Source: Planctomycetota bacterium (lineage in GTDB: Bacteria > Planctomycetota > JAJSAM01 > JAJVHW01). Taken from it: DNA of 45,165 bases. The notes under the pieces were generated by a model. That model was not told the origin of the DNA. It did no database searches and was given only the letters and a program-made list of their open reading frames with translations. Position numbers and translations under genes: made by a program. This document shows, piece after piece, positions 15,604-25,512 of this stretch; position 1 is the stretch's first letter; every line of letters starts with the position of its first letter. The stretch is taken from NCBI GenBank assembly GCA_024280885.1, contig JAJRPF010000041.1, positions 1 through 45,165 on the forward strand, written 5' to 3'.

Positions 15604-18183
15604 GTGACGATGGACTCCGGGCAGACGATTTCGATCGAAGAGGTGCTGCAGCATCACGAGTGGGTTCGGCGTACGGCCTGCGCGCTGCTCGGTGGCGACC
15701 GCGATGCCGACGACATCGTCCAGGAGACTCTGCTTTCGGCGTTGACCTCGCCGCCGAAACCGAGTGGCAGCCTGCGTGGGTGGCTGCGGCAGGTGACGAT
15801 CAATCACATCCGCCAACGGTGGCGGCGCGAGGGTACCTACGAGCGCGTGCTCTCGGACGTCGCAGCGTTGTCCGTCGATGACGACAGCGACGAGATCGTC
15901 GCCCGCGTCGAGACGGAACTGCTGGTCGGCAGACTCGTCATCGAATTGCCTCCTGACCAACGCCGGGTCGTTCTCCTGCGCTACTACGAGGAACTGTCGT
16001 GCGCGGAGATCGCAAGGCGCGACGGTGGATCGGCCAGTACGGTCCGATCGCGCTTGCGACGCGCACTGGCAGCGCTCCGCGGCAGCCTCTCGGCGGCGAC
16101 CCATCGCTCGGGCCGTGAGCTTGCCCTTCTGCTCGTGCCGGTCGCGCAGTCGGCGCCCGCGTTCGAGCCCCGCGGGACGTCGAACGCGGCGGCGGCGACG
16201 TCCCGCGTGGCGGCCGTCGCCGCCGTCGCAGTCCTTCTCATCGCTGCCGGTATCGTCACGTCGCGCGCGCTGTCTCCTTCCGACGAGACGACAACCAGCA
16301 GTCTCGAGGCGACGACGCCGGTACACGAGCGCTCCTCCCGGCGCAGGGTCTCGGCATCGCGCCCCGCCTCCGGCGACCCCGTCGCACGCGAAGAGACGGC
16401 CGCCGAGACGACAGGGGCCGACGCCGAGATCGATCCGGCGCGTCGCATCCGGATCCGCGGCGAGTTCTCGCTCGCGTCGAAGACCGACGACGACGCGGTC
16501 CGACCGTGGGTGTTCGTTGTCACCGCGGTCGGTGCGGGGGCCAATTCGGATCTCTCACCCAAGGCCACGGTCGAAGTCGATCGTTCGCCCTTCACAGCGG
16601 ACCTTGTCTTCGAAGAACGCGTAGAGGATCTTGCCGAACTGCGGATCTCGGCCGAGCACCCGGACTTTCTCCCGATCACGTGGACCGAGCCCATTGCCAA
16701 GGGGGCCGAGCGCGATCTGCAGCTCGTCCACGCACCGGAACCGGTGCGCGCCGCGCTCATCACCGGCGTCGTCACAGACGAGTCCGGCGCCCTGGCAGTG
16801 GGCGCGACGGTCGCGTTCATGGAGTATGCGGACGGGAGCCACATGAGCCGCCGCACCGGACTGGCGACCGTGGACGCCGATGGTCGCTACCGTCTGCGGC
16901 GAACGCCGGGTGCAGGGGGCATGCTCGTCGCGTACGACGAGGACTCCGCTGTTTCCCATCGGCGTCTCACCAGTGAGGCGCTCGCAGCGCGCGACACGTT
17001 CGCACACGACTTCGCGTTGGTCGCCGGAACTCGCCTTCGTGGCCGCCTGCGTGGCCCGCCGGGGATGCCGCTGGACAAGATTCAGATCGCATTCCGCGGT
17101 GGACCGGGAAGGCTCTGGGCTCGCGGCGGTACACGGGATTTCTGGATCACGGGTGAGACGCTCTTGAGTGGATCCGTGTTCGCGTACAGCGACGTGAAGG
17201 GAGAGTTCACGTTCTCCCACGGGTTCCTCCGTCCGGGCCAACTCGAGTTCCAGCGGATGGGCGTCGCACGAGATGTCTTCGAGAAGCGCCCCGTCGAGAT
17301 CACGCAGGACACGGAGGACGTGCTCATCGAAATCGAGGCAGTGCCGCTGAAGATCACAGTGACTGACGGCACGCGGTTGCTCGAGATGTCCGGGGGGGCC
17401 GTCTACGCGCCACTCGGCTCGCAGGTGATCGACCTCACCGCCACGGGCAGCGGGCGCGTCTGGTTGCGTTCGGGGACCCGTTACAAGATCGAGATAAGCA
17501 AGCGTGGATACGGGGACCGCGAGCTGACCGTCGACGTCCCAACCGTCGATATCCCCGAGCCAATCGTGGTGGTTCTTGAGCGCAAGCCGGCCGATCGGTC
17601 GTGGTGGATCGAACTCGCCCCCGGCGGGGATGCGTCGCCGCCGGAGATCATCGGCGTCGGTCTCCTCGATCACGACTCGGGATTCCCTCTCTTCGTTGGC
17701 CGTCTCGTGGCGCGCCGCGAGGGTCTGCGATATCGCGTCGAAGGGCTCCCTCCGGGCCGCTTTCGCGTCTCTCTGCGTCACGGGACGAAATGGAGTGAGG
17801 CGCGGTCGGATTACGCAGACGTCGAGATCGAGATCGACACGCGGCGCGCAGATCCGCCCAGCGCGTCGGTTGTGTTCCGGCGCGGTGGCCGCATTCTCCT
17901 CGAGGTGCGCGGCGACGACGGCGAGTTCCTGAGCGCACGCCCGACCGTCTTGACCGCCGCCGGTGACGACACCGGAGCCCGGTTCATGGGCGGCTCATTC
18001 GTGCAGACCCGCGGCGCGAGCCGTTCGTTGGGAACCGCCGGGGTCTCCGAGATCGATCGTGTGCTCGTGCCGGGTACGTACGTCGTGCGCGTGGAGGCGA
18101 ACGACTACTTGACGCTCGAGAAGGTGGTGCAGGTCTCGGTCGGCTCGACGGAGACGTTGGTGTTCGCAATGCGGCGCGAGTAG
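15604..18183 (+). CDS. Membrane-tethered ECF sigma factor fused to extracytoplasmic beta-sandwich domains
   Basis: One unbroken frame encodes 859 residues. Residues 15-75 are sigma region 2 (DRDADDIVQETLLSAL, LRGWLRQVTINHIRQRW); residues 112-160 are region 4 (ELPPDQRRVVLLRYYEELSC and the helix SASTVRSRLRRALAAL). A Ser/Ala/Pro linker leads to a single hydrophobic helix at 201-219 (RVAAVAAVAVLLIAAGIV). About 640 residues of beta-rich sequence follow, with a carboxypeptidase-regulatory-like unit around 380-450 (ITGVVTDESGALAVGATV ... VDADGRYRL). The topology implies a sigma domain in the cytoplasm and a sensor outside. Activation would need proteolysis or action at the membrane. GTG at 15604 or ATG at 15610 is the start. 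Confidence 0.9.
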   Translation: MTMDSGQTISIEEVLQHHEWVRRTACALLGGDRDADDIVQETLLSALTSPPKPSGSLRGWLRQVTINHIRQRWRREGTYERVLSDVAALSVDDDSDEIVARVETELLVGRLVIELPPDQRRVVLLRYYEELSCAEIARRDGGSASTVRSRLRRALAALRGSLSAATHRSGRELALLLVPVAQSAPAFEPRGTSNAAAATSRVAAVAAVAVLLIAAGIVTSRALSPSDETTTSSLEATTPVHERSSRRRVSASRPASGDPVAREETAAETTGADAEIDPARRIRIRGEFSLASKTDDDAVRPWVFVVTAVGAGANSDLSPKATVEVDRSPFTADLVFEERVEDLAELRISAEHPDFLPITWTEPIAKGAERDLQLVHAPEPVRAALITGVVTDESGALAVGATVAFMEYADGSHMSRRTGLATVDADGRYRLRRTPGAGGMLVAYDEDSAVSHRRLTSEALAARDTFAHDFALVAGTRLRGRLRGPPGMPLDKIQIAFRGGPGRLWARGGTRDFWITGETLLSGSVFAYSDVKGEFTFSHGFLRPGQLEFQRMGVARDVFEKRPVEITQDTEDVLIEIEAVPLKITVTDGTRLLEMSGGAVYAPLGSQVIDLTATGSGRVWLRSGTRYKIEISKRGYGDRELTVDVPTVDIPEPIVVVLERKPADRSWWIELAPGGDASPPEIIGVGLLDHDSGFPLFVGRLVARREGLRYRVEGLPPGRFRVSLRHGTKWSEARSDYADVEIEIDTRRADPPSASVVFRRGGRILLEVRGDDGEFLSARPTVLTAAGDDTGARFMGGSFVQTRGASRSLGTAGVSEIDRVLVPGTYVVRVEANDYLTLEKVVQVSVGSTETLVFAMRRE

Positions 18184-18190
18184 GCGCGAG

Positions 18191-18319
18191 CGCTGCCGCG
18201 CGCCTCTCGACCGCGACGACATCGCGCGCGTCCACGGGACGGACGAGCGACGGAGCGTCGAGGGCTTCGCGCAGGCGGTGCAGTTCTTCGTCACGCTGAT
18301 GCGCGACTTCGTTCTCTGA
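18191..18319 (+). pseudogene. Fossil C-terminus of an M20-type metallopeptidase
   Basis: The frame directly after the sigma fusion reads DRDDIARVHGTDERRSVEGF and continues QAVQFFVTLMRDFVL before TGA. The HGTDER...VEGF...FFVTLMRDF pattern matches the last residues of M20 peptidases and deacylases (H-G-x-N/D-E-R-V). No upstream part remains. I infer a gene fragment left after a deletion or replacement by the sigma-factor gene. The match rests on about 35 residues. Confidence 0.4.
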
Positions 18320-18379
18320 ACGACGTCGGGGACGCGGCCCGTTGAGCATCGCCACGCCATCGAGCGTGCGGGTCTGGTC

Positions 18380-21300
18380 TCACTCGGCCAGGAAAACGGC
18401 GACGGCGCCCTTCGGCTGCTTCAGCCTGTACTTCACGCGCAGCTTGCCGGTGCCTCCCGCGCCGCGAAGTACCACGGTCCATGTGCCGGATTCGTCGAGC
18501 GTTGCGCCAAACGAGATCTTGCCCCGTTTCTCGCTGGCGCTCAGTAGTGCGCCCGGCCGAATCTGCCCGCTCGGCGACACCATTCGAAGGACCCGCACGG
18601 TCATGTCGCTACGGCGATCGCCCTTCAGGGTGAACGTGAGCTCCGCGCCTGTGAGAGCTCCGAACGTCACGCTGACCTCGTCGTCCTGCCCGAACGAATC
18701 GTCCTTGAGTTTGCCCTTGCTCGGCGGCGTGACCTTCACCGTACCGAGCAGCCGCGTGGCCTCTCCGGGCTCCGCGACGAGTACGAAGAAGTACCGACCG
18801 CTCACGGGGCACACGTCCTTCACCGATGCCCGGCCCTTACCTCCCTTGCGCTGCTTTTCCTTCTCCGCTTCGATCGTGCGACCGTCAGGTCCGACGAGCA
18901 CCGGCTGTAGCCTGCGCTTCGGCTGCTTCTTGTCCGTCGCCGCGGACAGATTCAACGTGCTGCCCGCGACGGCATCGAACCAGAAGCCCGCCGCCGCGGC
19001 GTCGCGGTCCAAGTCGGCCGGGACCTTCTTCGCCAACGCGGCCTTCGCAGGCTTTGCGACGGGCGAAGCGTTCTCACAGACGACCAGCGTTGTCGTGACC
19101 GCCACGACCGTCTCCGCCGCCGGTGTCGTCGCGTCTGCACCGGTGATGGTGATCTCGGTCGCGCCCGCCGTCGTTGCCGTTCCGGAGATGCGCAGATCGG
19201 CGACCGAATGGGCGAGGCCGTCGGGGAGCGAAGCGTCCGGAACGTCGAATCGACGCGGCGCGGTGCCGCCCGGATTCGGACGTTCGACCGTGAACAACCG
19301 ACCTCGAGGGAACCCGATGAACTCGCCGAATTCCAGCATCATTGGCGGGTTGATCGTCAGCGCCTGCGAGGCGAGAGCGCTGTGTTGTGGCATACCGGTA
19401 TCGCGGACGCGGAAACGCACGTTGTACTCGCCGGCGGCCAGCGGTCGCCCTGTCACACGATCGTCGTCTCCCGGCGCGCCGATGCCCATTCCGGCCGGGA
19501 GCTCCCCCGAGAGGAGGTCGAACTGCAGTGGGGCCACGCCCCCGACGACACCGAGCGACGCATCGTAATCCACGCCCTCGGTCCAGTCCGGCAACGGCAC
19601 GCTCGTGATCGCGAGTGGCTCGGAGATCTGCACGCGATAGGGGATGGCCGCGGCACCGCTGGTATGCCGCACACGAATGCGAACGATGCCTGCGCCGAGT
19701 GCACCGGTCGTCGCGACGAGCACGGCGTCGGACTCGCCGACAACTCCTGTCGCCAACAGCGCATCCGAGCCGCTACGAAGCTGCAGCTCCGCCTCGGGTC
19801 GGCCGAACGGCTCGAGATTGTCGGTGCGTTCCATCTCGACCACGAGTCCGGTGACGGGACCGGGGAGTGTGACCTCGAACCAGTCCTCGTCGTAGAGGTT
19901 GAGCACGCGATCCTGGCTCAACTGCGGCACTGCGCCGATGACCGCGGGCTCTCCGACGTCGTTGTTCGGCTCGGAGGCATCGTCCGCGACGATTCCGTGA
20001 TGGATGGTCAACCTCGCGAGAGCGCCAGCCTCCGGTGTCGCTGCGCCCCACCCGACGTAGAACGCCTCGGCGTCGATCGATCCCGACATGCCATCGACAA
20101 TCGTCAGCACCCGCTCGGGCACGCCGCCCGAGGCGCGATCGTGCGGCTCGCTCTCGTCGGTACCGTCTGCAAGGTCGTAGAGGTTCGCGGCGACCCACGC
20201 CGCCACGTCGGGTCCGCCTGGAGTCGCGGCTCCCGGGTCCTCAAGATCGAAGACGGTTGCGGAGGAGGGCCCGAGTCCATCGACCGCGTCGCTGCTGCCC
20301 GTTGCCAGTGCATGGAGATAGTAGCCGAAACCCTCGGCGAACGCGTTCGGCCCGTCGGTCTTGCCGTCGAACGTCGCGTCGGCAGCGGTCGCTGGCGCGC
20401 CTGCTGCGGAGGTCAGCACGTGACGCCCAAAGACCCGCGCGATCATCGCGTCGTCCCAGCCGTCGGGATTGGTCGCAGTACCCGATGCGATCCGCAGCGA
20501 CGCGCTGGCTGTCATGGTGGCCGCCGTGTAGCTCGATGGCGTGGAACTGTTCGAGTCGAAGAGCACGTCGAGCGGCAGCACGGTCTCCGTGACATGCGGC
20601 GACGCCGTGGCGTGCAGCTTCGCAACCGTCATCGCGATGTGAAGTGGCTCGCGGATCGCTGCGCCGACGTCGTTCGTCGCGTCGAGCACGACGGTACCGA
20701 CGTCAACGTCTTGGTAGAGATCGACGTTCGTCTTGAACGCCCCCTCCAGTACGGCACCGCCCGCGGTGGCGCGAACCGTCGCGGCGACGGTCTGCGCCTG
20801 CACATAGAGGGTCCCCTTCAGCACGTCGTCGTCCGGCATCGCGAAGCAGTCGATCGAGAAGTCACCGTTCGCATCGGTGATCGTCCGACCGGCGATGCGC
20901 CTGAACGTTGCGCCCCATCTGAACTCGATCGGCAAACCGGCAACGGCGACGTCCTCGGTGACGGTGTTGCCGATTCCAGTGGCGTCGGATACCAACTCGT
21001 CCATGAGCAGACGACCACTGATCGTGACCTGCACCGGCGTGAACTGGTAGTCGGTTCCGGGGTGACCCAGGTTGAGCTGGCCCTCGCGCAGTTCGCCGGG
21101 CCCGGGGACGACAAAGCGGTCGTCGTCGATCCGTGGCGCCTCGACGCCGAACGAATGGTCGCTCCCGGCGGTGGGCCAGTTGCCCGAGCCGTCGTCGTCC
21201 TCGTAGGCCAGCGTGACCAGGCCGGTACCCTCCTGCATCCGCGCCTGGAACGAGAGGCCCGCATTGCCGGAGCGCAGCGTGCAGTTGACCCACGACACGA

Positions 21301-21757
21301 CCACCGTCCGACGCGGCGGAGTGCCCTCGACGTGCACGAAGACATCGCCCTGCGCACCGACGTCGAGGTTGGTCGAGTACGCAGCGAGCATTCCGTCGGT
21401 CGATCGGGCAACCACGGACTCCGTGTAGTAAGCGGGGGGAAAGCGCCCGGTGATGGCATATGCCTGGGCGGGCGTGCCGATGTCAGGCGCAAAGAGCACG
21501 TAGCCCAGCGACGTTACGAACATCGAGTCGTACGTGCCGCCCCAGTACGGGAACGCGAACGGCAGTGAGACCTCGGTGAAGTCGCGGAAGCCGAGGTTAA
21601 GATTCGTCGCGCTGGTAGGCGGGGCTTCCCAGAGGTCGGATACTTCGGCCCAATCGTATCCGTTGGAATTGCCGTGCGTCGCTTCGACGCGAGCTGTGCC
21701 GCCGACGAGCATCGTGGTCACCACGACCGCGCACACCACTAGGAATCTCGTCATCAT
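18380..21757 (-). CDS. Large secreted multidomain beta-sandwich protein
   Basis: The start ATG follows GGGAGGG. The N-terminus (MMTRFLVVCAVVVTTMLVGG) is a classic signal peptide. The approximately 1,125-residue protein has an N-terminal beta-domain (LPFAFPYWGGTYDSMFVTSL), a central region with metalloprotease-like spacing but no HExxH, a pre-peptidase-type segment (ASEPNNDVGEP ... YDEDWFEVTLPGPV), a putative-Ig (He_PIG) domain (PLQFDLLSGELPAGMGI), and a C-terminal PPC-like domain (VSGRYFFVLVAEPG). The last domain resembles the N-terminal domains of the cytochromes at 37-43 kb. It is probably a cell-surface or envelope protein; substrate and partner are unknown. It converges on the sigma fusion. 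Confidence 0.85.
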   Translation of the reverse strand: MMTRFLVVCAVVVTTMLVGGTARVEATHGNSNGYDWAEVSDLWEAPPTSATNLNLGFRDFTEVSLPFAFPYWGGTYDSMFVTSLGYVLFAPDIGTPAQAYAITGRFPPAYYTESVVARSTDGMLAAYSTNLDVGAQGDVFVHVEGTPPRRTVVVSWVNCTLRSGNAGLSFQARMQEGTGLVTLAYEDDDGSGNWPTAGSDHSFGVEAPRIDDDRFVVPGPGELREGQLNLGHPGTDYQFTPVQVTISGRLLMDELVSDATGIGNTVTEDVAVAGLPIEFRWGATFRRIAGRTITDANGDFSIDCFAMPDDDVLKGTLYVQAQTVAATVRATAGGAVLEGAFKTNVDLYQDVDVGTVVLDATNDVGAAIREPLHIAMTVAKLHATASPHVTETVLPLDVLFDSNSSTPSSYTAATMTASASLRIASGTATNPDGWDDAMIARVFGRHVLTSAAGAPATAADATFDGKTDGPNAFAEGFGYYLHALATGSSDAVDGLGPSSATVFDLEDPGAATPGGPDVAAWVAANLYDLADGTDESEPHDRASGGVPERVLTIVDGMSGSIDAEAFYVGWGAATPEAGALARLTIHHGIVADDASEPNNDVGEPAVIGAVPQLSQDRVLNLYDEDWFEVTLPGPVTGLVVEMERTDNLEPFGRPEAELQLRSGSDALLATGVVGESDAVLVATTGALGAGIVRIRVRHTSGAAAIPYRVQISEPLAITSVPLPDWTEGVDYDASLGVVGGVAPLQFDLLSGELPAGMGIGAPGDDDRVTGRPLAAGEYNVRFRVRDTGMPQHSALASQALTINPPMMLEFGEFIGFPRGRLFTVERPNPGGTAPRRFDVPDASLPDGLAHSVADLRISGTATTAGATEITITGADATTPAAETVVAVTTTLVVCENASPVAKPAKAALAKKVPADLDRDAAAAGFWFDAVAGSTLNLSAATDKKQPKRRLQPVLVGPDGRTIEAEKEKQRKGGKGRASVKDVCPVSGRYFFVLVAEPGEATRLLGTVKVTPPSKGKLKDDSFGQDDEVSVTFGALTGAELTFTLKGDRRSDMTVRVLRMVSPSGQIRPGALLSASEKRGKISFGATLDESGTWTVVLRGAGGTGKLRVKYRLKQPKGAVAVFLAE

Positions 21758-21855
21758 CGAGCCCTCCCTGCTGTGCAGCATAGCACCGCCTCTGCGCGTG
21801 TGATAGCGGGGAACGTGTCACCTGATCCGGGTTGCCGCGCTACTCTCGCACCGGG

Positions 21856-24800
21856 ATGATCGGAGAACTTCTCGGGCCGTATCGCATCGACGCCGAACTT
21901 GGTTCGGGGGGCATGGGGCAGGTGTATGCGGCGACGGTCGTCGGCCGCGCGCCGGGTCTCGCAGTCGGCGACCGCGTTGCAATCAAGTTGGTTCATCGGC
22001 ATCTGCTAACGGCCGATGGTTTCTTCCGGCGGTTCCTGCGGGAGGCCGAGATCGGGCAGTCCGTACGCAACGCAAACGTCGTGCGCACATTCGACGCCGA
22101 CATGCAGAGCGTGAATGGTGACCAGCGTCACTTTCTCGTGATGGAGTTCGTGGACGGGCAGACGTTGCGCGACCTTCTGCGCGAACTCGGTCGCGTTCCC
22201 GAGGAACTCTGCCGTCACATCGCAACGGAGATCGCGAAGGGGCTTGTGGGGATTCACGACGCGGGAGTCGTGCACCGAGATCTCAAGCCCGAGAACGTTC
22301 TCATCACGCCGGACCACTCCGTCAAGATCATGGATCTGGGCGTCGCGCGGCTGATGGACGAGGCCGTACGGCTGTCGAGAACCGGCGCGTTCGTCGGCTC
22401 GTTCCACTACGCGGCGCCGGAGCAATTCCGGGACGATGCACGCGAAATCGACGGGCGCGCAGATCTCTTCGCGCTCGGGATCACGCTCTACGAACTCGCG
22501 ACCGGCAAGCACCCGTTCACGGCGACCGCGCAGAGCGGTATGCACACACTCATCCAGAACATCCTGAACCTGGAGCCTCCGCGCGCAGCGATCACGTGTC
22601 CCGAGTTGTCTCCGTTCTTCGAGGAACTCGTTCACCAACTGCTGCAGAAGGAGAAGCAGCGACGGTTCCCGTCGGCCGCGCGCCTCCGAGAGACGCTGGA
22701 GGTGGGCGACCGTTCCGCGTGGTGGGTCGAACGCGAACGCACGTTGCGTAGAAGCACGCAGGCGCCGATGCGCCGGCCGCGCGTGCCCCGCGAGACGCAA
22801 CTCTACGGTCGCACGAGCGACCTCGCGACGTTGCGGACTGCATTCGACGCGGCGCGAGGCGGCACAGGTCAGATTCTATTGCTCGAGGGTGAAAGTGGGG
22901 TTGGGAAGACCCGACTCGTGGATGAGTTCGTCGAGCGACTGAGTGACGTCGGCGAGGCGCTGCACTTCGTTGTCGGCGCCTACCCGCGCGGCGGGGCGGC
23001 GACCGCGACGGCTGCACTCGTCGCGGCGTTCCGGGAGCACCTCGGGCTCGCCGATCTCGAAGAGACCCTCACGCCGCTGCTGCCGGATACGCCGCTACTG
23101 ATTCCGTGCTTTGCCGCGTTCCTGCGCGGCGACGCGCTCCCCGACGCTGGCGTGACGCTGACGCGCGACGCGCTGCAGACGCTCTTCGTTCGCCTCGCGG
23201 TCGCCCTCGCGCGTGAGTGCACGACCGTGATCCTGATCGATGATCTGCATCTTGCTCCCGACGAGGGCCGCGCACTCTTTGCGGCGCTGGCGCACGCCGT
23301 GCGCGACCAGAGGATACTGCTCATCGGTTCGATGCATCCGGGGATCGACGAGAGCTGGATCGCGGCCATGTTGCGCCTTGAGCACGCCCGACTGCACGCC
23401 GTTGGCCGGCTCGGAGCGAAGGACCTGGCCGAACTGCTCCTGGAAGCGCTCGGATCGCGGAAGCTGGCGGACGCCCTCGGTCTGCAGGTGGCGCAGCGCG
23501 CGGACGGCAACCCGCTCTTCGTGTTCGAGATCCTGCGCAGTCTGCGCGATGCGCGGACGATCACGCGTTGCGACGACGGGACGTGGGAGCGCACGGGCGA
23601 CGTCACTGCAATCGCGATCCCGCCGTCGATCCGGGAGATGATCGAGGCCCGCGTCGCAAGCCTCGGCGACGACGAACGCGACCTGCTCGATGTCGCGGCC
23701 TGCTGCGGCTACGAATTCGACCCGGGCCTGATCGGCGAGGTGGTCGGGCTGCGGCGTATCCCGCTGCTCAAGCGACTCGCTCGCATCGAGAGACGATACC
23801 GTCTCGTGCGGTCGGAGGGCACACGCTACGTCTTCGACCACTATCAGGTTCGCGTCGCTCTCTACGAAGGGCTGTCCGAACTCCTGCGACGGGAGTACCA
23901 CGGCGTTCTTGCCGACGCGCTGAAGGAGCGCGAGAACGCCGATCCAGATGCCGCCGAAGCCGTCTCCGGCAACGTCGCCACCGCGCTCTGCAAGCACCTG
24001 TTCGCGGCGTGCCGATGGAGGGAGGGCGCGCGGTGGCTCGCCGCGGCGCTCGGGCATCTCGATGCCTCCTATCGTTCCGAGGCCGCGGTCGAACTCGCCG
24101 AGCGTGCGCTGGCGTCCGGAGAACTACTCGACGGCGGCGCGCGCGTCGATCTTCTGCTCTCGAATGCGCAGCGTCTCGATCTCCTCTCGCGTCGCGATGC
24201 CGAGCGCGTCGCCCTCGACACCGCGGCGACCGAGGCCGACGCGCTACGCGACGTCGCACGTCAGGCGCGCGCGCTCTGTGGTCTCGGACGCCATCTCTGT
24301 TCGCTCGCTCGCTACGACGAGGCTCAGGAGACTTTGCAGCGAGCGCTCGTCCTCGCCGAGGTATCCGGCGATCCGCTACTTGCCGGGCGCGCCGCCGGCA
24401 CGCTCGGCAACGTCCACTACTCGTGCGGGCGACGCCACGAGGCGCTCGTCCAGCATGAGCGGCACCTGGCCGCGGCGCGTGCCGGACGCGACCGCGACGG
24501 CGAGGCCACGGCGCTCCGCAATCTGGGTCTCACACTCGCCGCGCTGGGCCGCACCGACGACGCCATCACGGCGATCGAGGAGACCATCGAGATCGCCGCT
24601 GGACTGCACGACCTGCGCGGCGAGGCGCTGGCCGCGGGCAACCTCGGACTGATCGAGGAGGCGCGCGGCGCCATCGAGCTCGCAGCCAATCGCTACGAGC
24701 ACTCGCTGCGTCTCGCGCGCCAGATCGGCGACCGACAGGCCGAGGCGCGCGCGACCGGAAACCTCGGCAACGCGCTCGCGGCGCAAGGGGAGTTTGCCGC

Positions 24801-25512
24801 CGCGCGGGAGTACTATGAGCGCCAGATCGAGCTGTCGCGGGAGATCGGCGATCCGCGCGGCGAGGCGCGTGCAACGGGCAACCTCGGATCCACGCTCCAG
24901 TCACTGGGCCTCTGGGACGCGGCGGAGCGTCACTTCGCGCGGTACTGCGAACTGGCGCGGTCGATCGGAGATCGCGAGGCCGAGGCCATCGTACTGGTCA
25001 ACACCGCTGGTCTGCACTGCGCGCTCGGGGAGTGGGACGCGGCCGAGACCGCGTTGCGCGGGGCGCAGCAGATCTGTGCCGACATGGGTGATCGCTATGT
25101 CGGCGCCTACGTGGATCTCGGCTTCGCCGCCGTCGAGGCGGGGCGAGGTGACGTCACTGCAGCGCTCGCCGCTGTCGAGGCCGCGATCGCGGTGCATCGG
25201 GAGCTCGGAAACCGCGGCGGCATCGCCGAGGCGTCACTCTTGCTCGGCACATTGCGAACGCGTCTTGGCGATGACGCGGGGGCGATCAGCGCGCTGGACG
25301 AGGCATCTGAACTGGCCGACCAGTTGGGGCTCCCCGACGTTCGCGTCGAGGCACTCGCTGAGCGGACGCGGCTCCCCGGTGGTGACGTCGCAGCGGCCGC
25401 AGATGCGCTTGCTCGACTCGGCACGCGCACAAGCGTTGCGTCGCAACTGGTCTGCCCGCCTTCGCCTGTGGCAGTCCGCCCACGACGCGTGCGACCTCGT
25501 CGCTGCTCGTGA
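21856..25512 (+). CDS. Serine/threonine kinase fused to AAA ATPase and TPR repeats
   Basis: From the ATG at 21856: kinase glycine loop LGSGGMGQVY (15-24), catalytic Lys44, HRDLKPEN (140-147), DLG (160-162), AAPEQ (186-190). An AAA_16-type ATPase follows with Walker A GESGVGKT (345-352) and Walker B VILIDD (458-463). The second half contains many TPRs of the ATGNLG / AEARATGNLGNAL type. There is no membrane helix, so it is probably cytoplasmic. After about codon 1195 the frame turns into Pro/Arg-rich nonsense, while the +1 frame continues ALRRNWSARLRLWQSAHDAC to a stop at 25687. A one-base error or mutation near 25440 is likely, and the real C-terminus is probably about 60 residues longer. Confidence 0.9.
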   Translation: MIGELLGPYRIDAELGSGGMGQVYAATVVGRAPGLAVGDRVAIKLVHRHLLTADGFFRRFLREAEIGQSVRNANVVRTFDADMQSVNGDQRHFLVMEFVDGQTLRDLLRELGRVPEELCRHIATEIAKGLVGIHDAGVVHRDLKPENVLITPDHSVKIMDLGVARLMDEAVRLSRTGAFVGSFHYAAPEQFRDDAREIDGRADLFALGITLYELATGKHPFTATAQSGMHTLIQNILNLEPPRAAITCPELSPFFEELVHQLLQKEKQRRFPSAARLRETLEVGDRSAWWVERERTLRRSTQAPMRRPRVPRETQLYGRTSDLATLRTAFDAARGGTGQILLLEGESGVGKTRLVDEFVERLSDVGEALHFVVGAYPRGGAATATAALVAAFREHLGLADLEETLTPLLPDTPLLIPCFAAFLRGDALPDAGVTLTRDALQTLFVRLAVALARECTTVILIDDLHLAPDEGRALFAALAHAVRDQRILLIGSMHPGIDESWIAAMLRLEHARLHAVGRLGAKDLAELLLEALGSRKLADALGLQVAQRADGNPLFVFEILRSLRDARTITRCDDGTWERTGDVTAIAIPPSIREMIEARVASLGDDERDLLDVAACCGYEFDPGLIGEVVGLRRIPLLKRLARIERRYRLVRSEGTRYVFDHYQVRVALYEGLSELLRREYHGVLADALKERENADPDAAEAVSGNVATALCKHLFAACRWREGARWLAAALGHLDASYRSEAAVELAERALASGELLDGGARVDLLLSNAQRLDLLSRRDAERVALDTAATEADALRDVARQARALCGLGRHLCSLARYDEAQETLQRALVLAEVSGDPLLAGRAAGTLGNVHYSCGRRHEALVQHERHLAAARAGRDRDGEATALRNLGLTLAALGRTDDAITAIEETIEIAAGLHDLRGEALAAGNLGLIEEARGAIELAANRYEHSLRLARQIGDRQAEARATGNLGNALAAQGEFAAAREYYERQIELSREIGDPRGEARATGNLGSTLQSLGLWDAAERHFARYCELARSIGDREAEAIVLVNTAGLHCALGEWDAAETALRGAQQICADMGDRYVGAYVDLGFAAVEAGRGDVTAALAAVEAAIAVHRELGNRGGIAEASLLLGTLRTRLGDDAGAISALDEASELADQLGLPDVRVEALAERTRLPGGDVAAAADALARLGTRTSVASQLVCPPSPVAVRPRRVRPRRCS

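Noticed and set aside
17984..18360. Minus-strand open frames over the sigma-fusion end
   Set aside because: Shadows of the sigma-fusion gene; the only meaningful sequence in the gap is the plus-strand peptidase fragment.
20300..20700. Metalloprotease domain in the large secreted protein
   Set aside because: The region's layout is suggestive, but no HExxH or other zinc-binding motif could be found.
19208..21568. 786-codon plus-strand open frame opposite the large secreted protein
   Set aside because: It is a shadow of a GC-rich gene. The minus strand has a signal peptide, a ribosome site and recognisable domains; the plus frame is Arg/His-rich without motifs.
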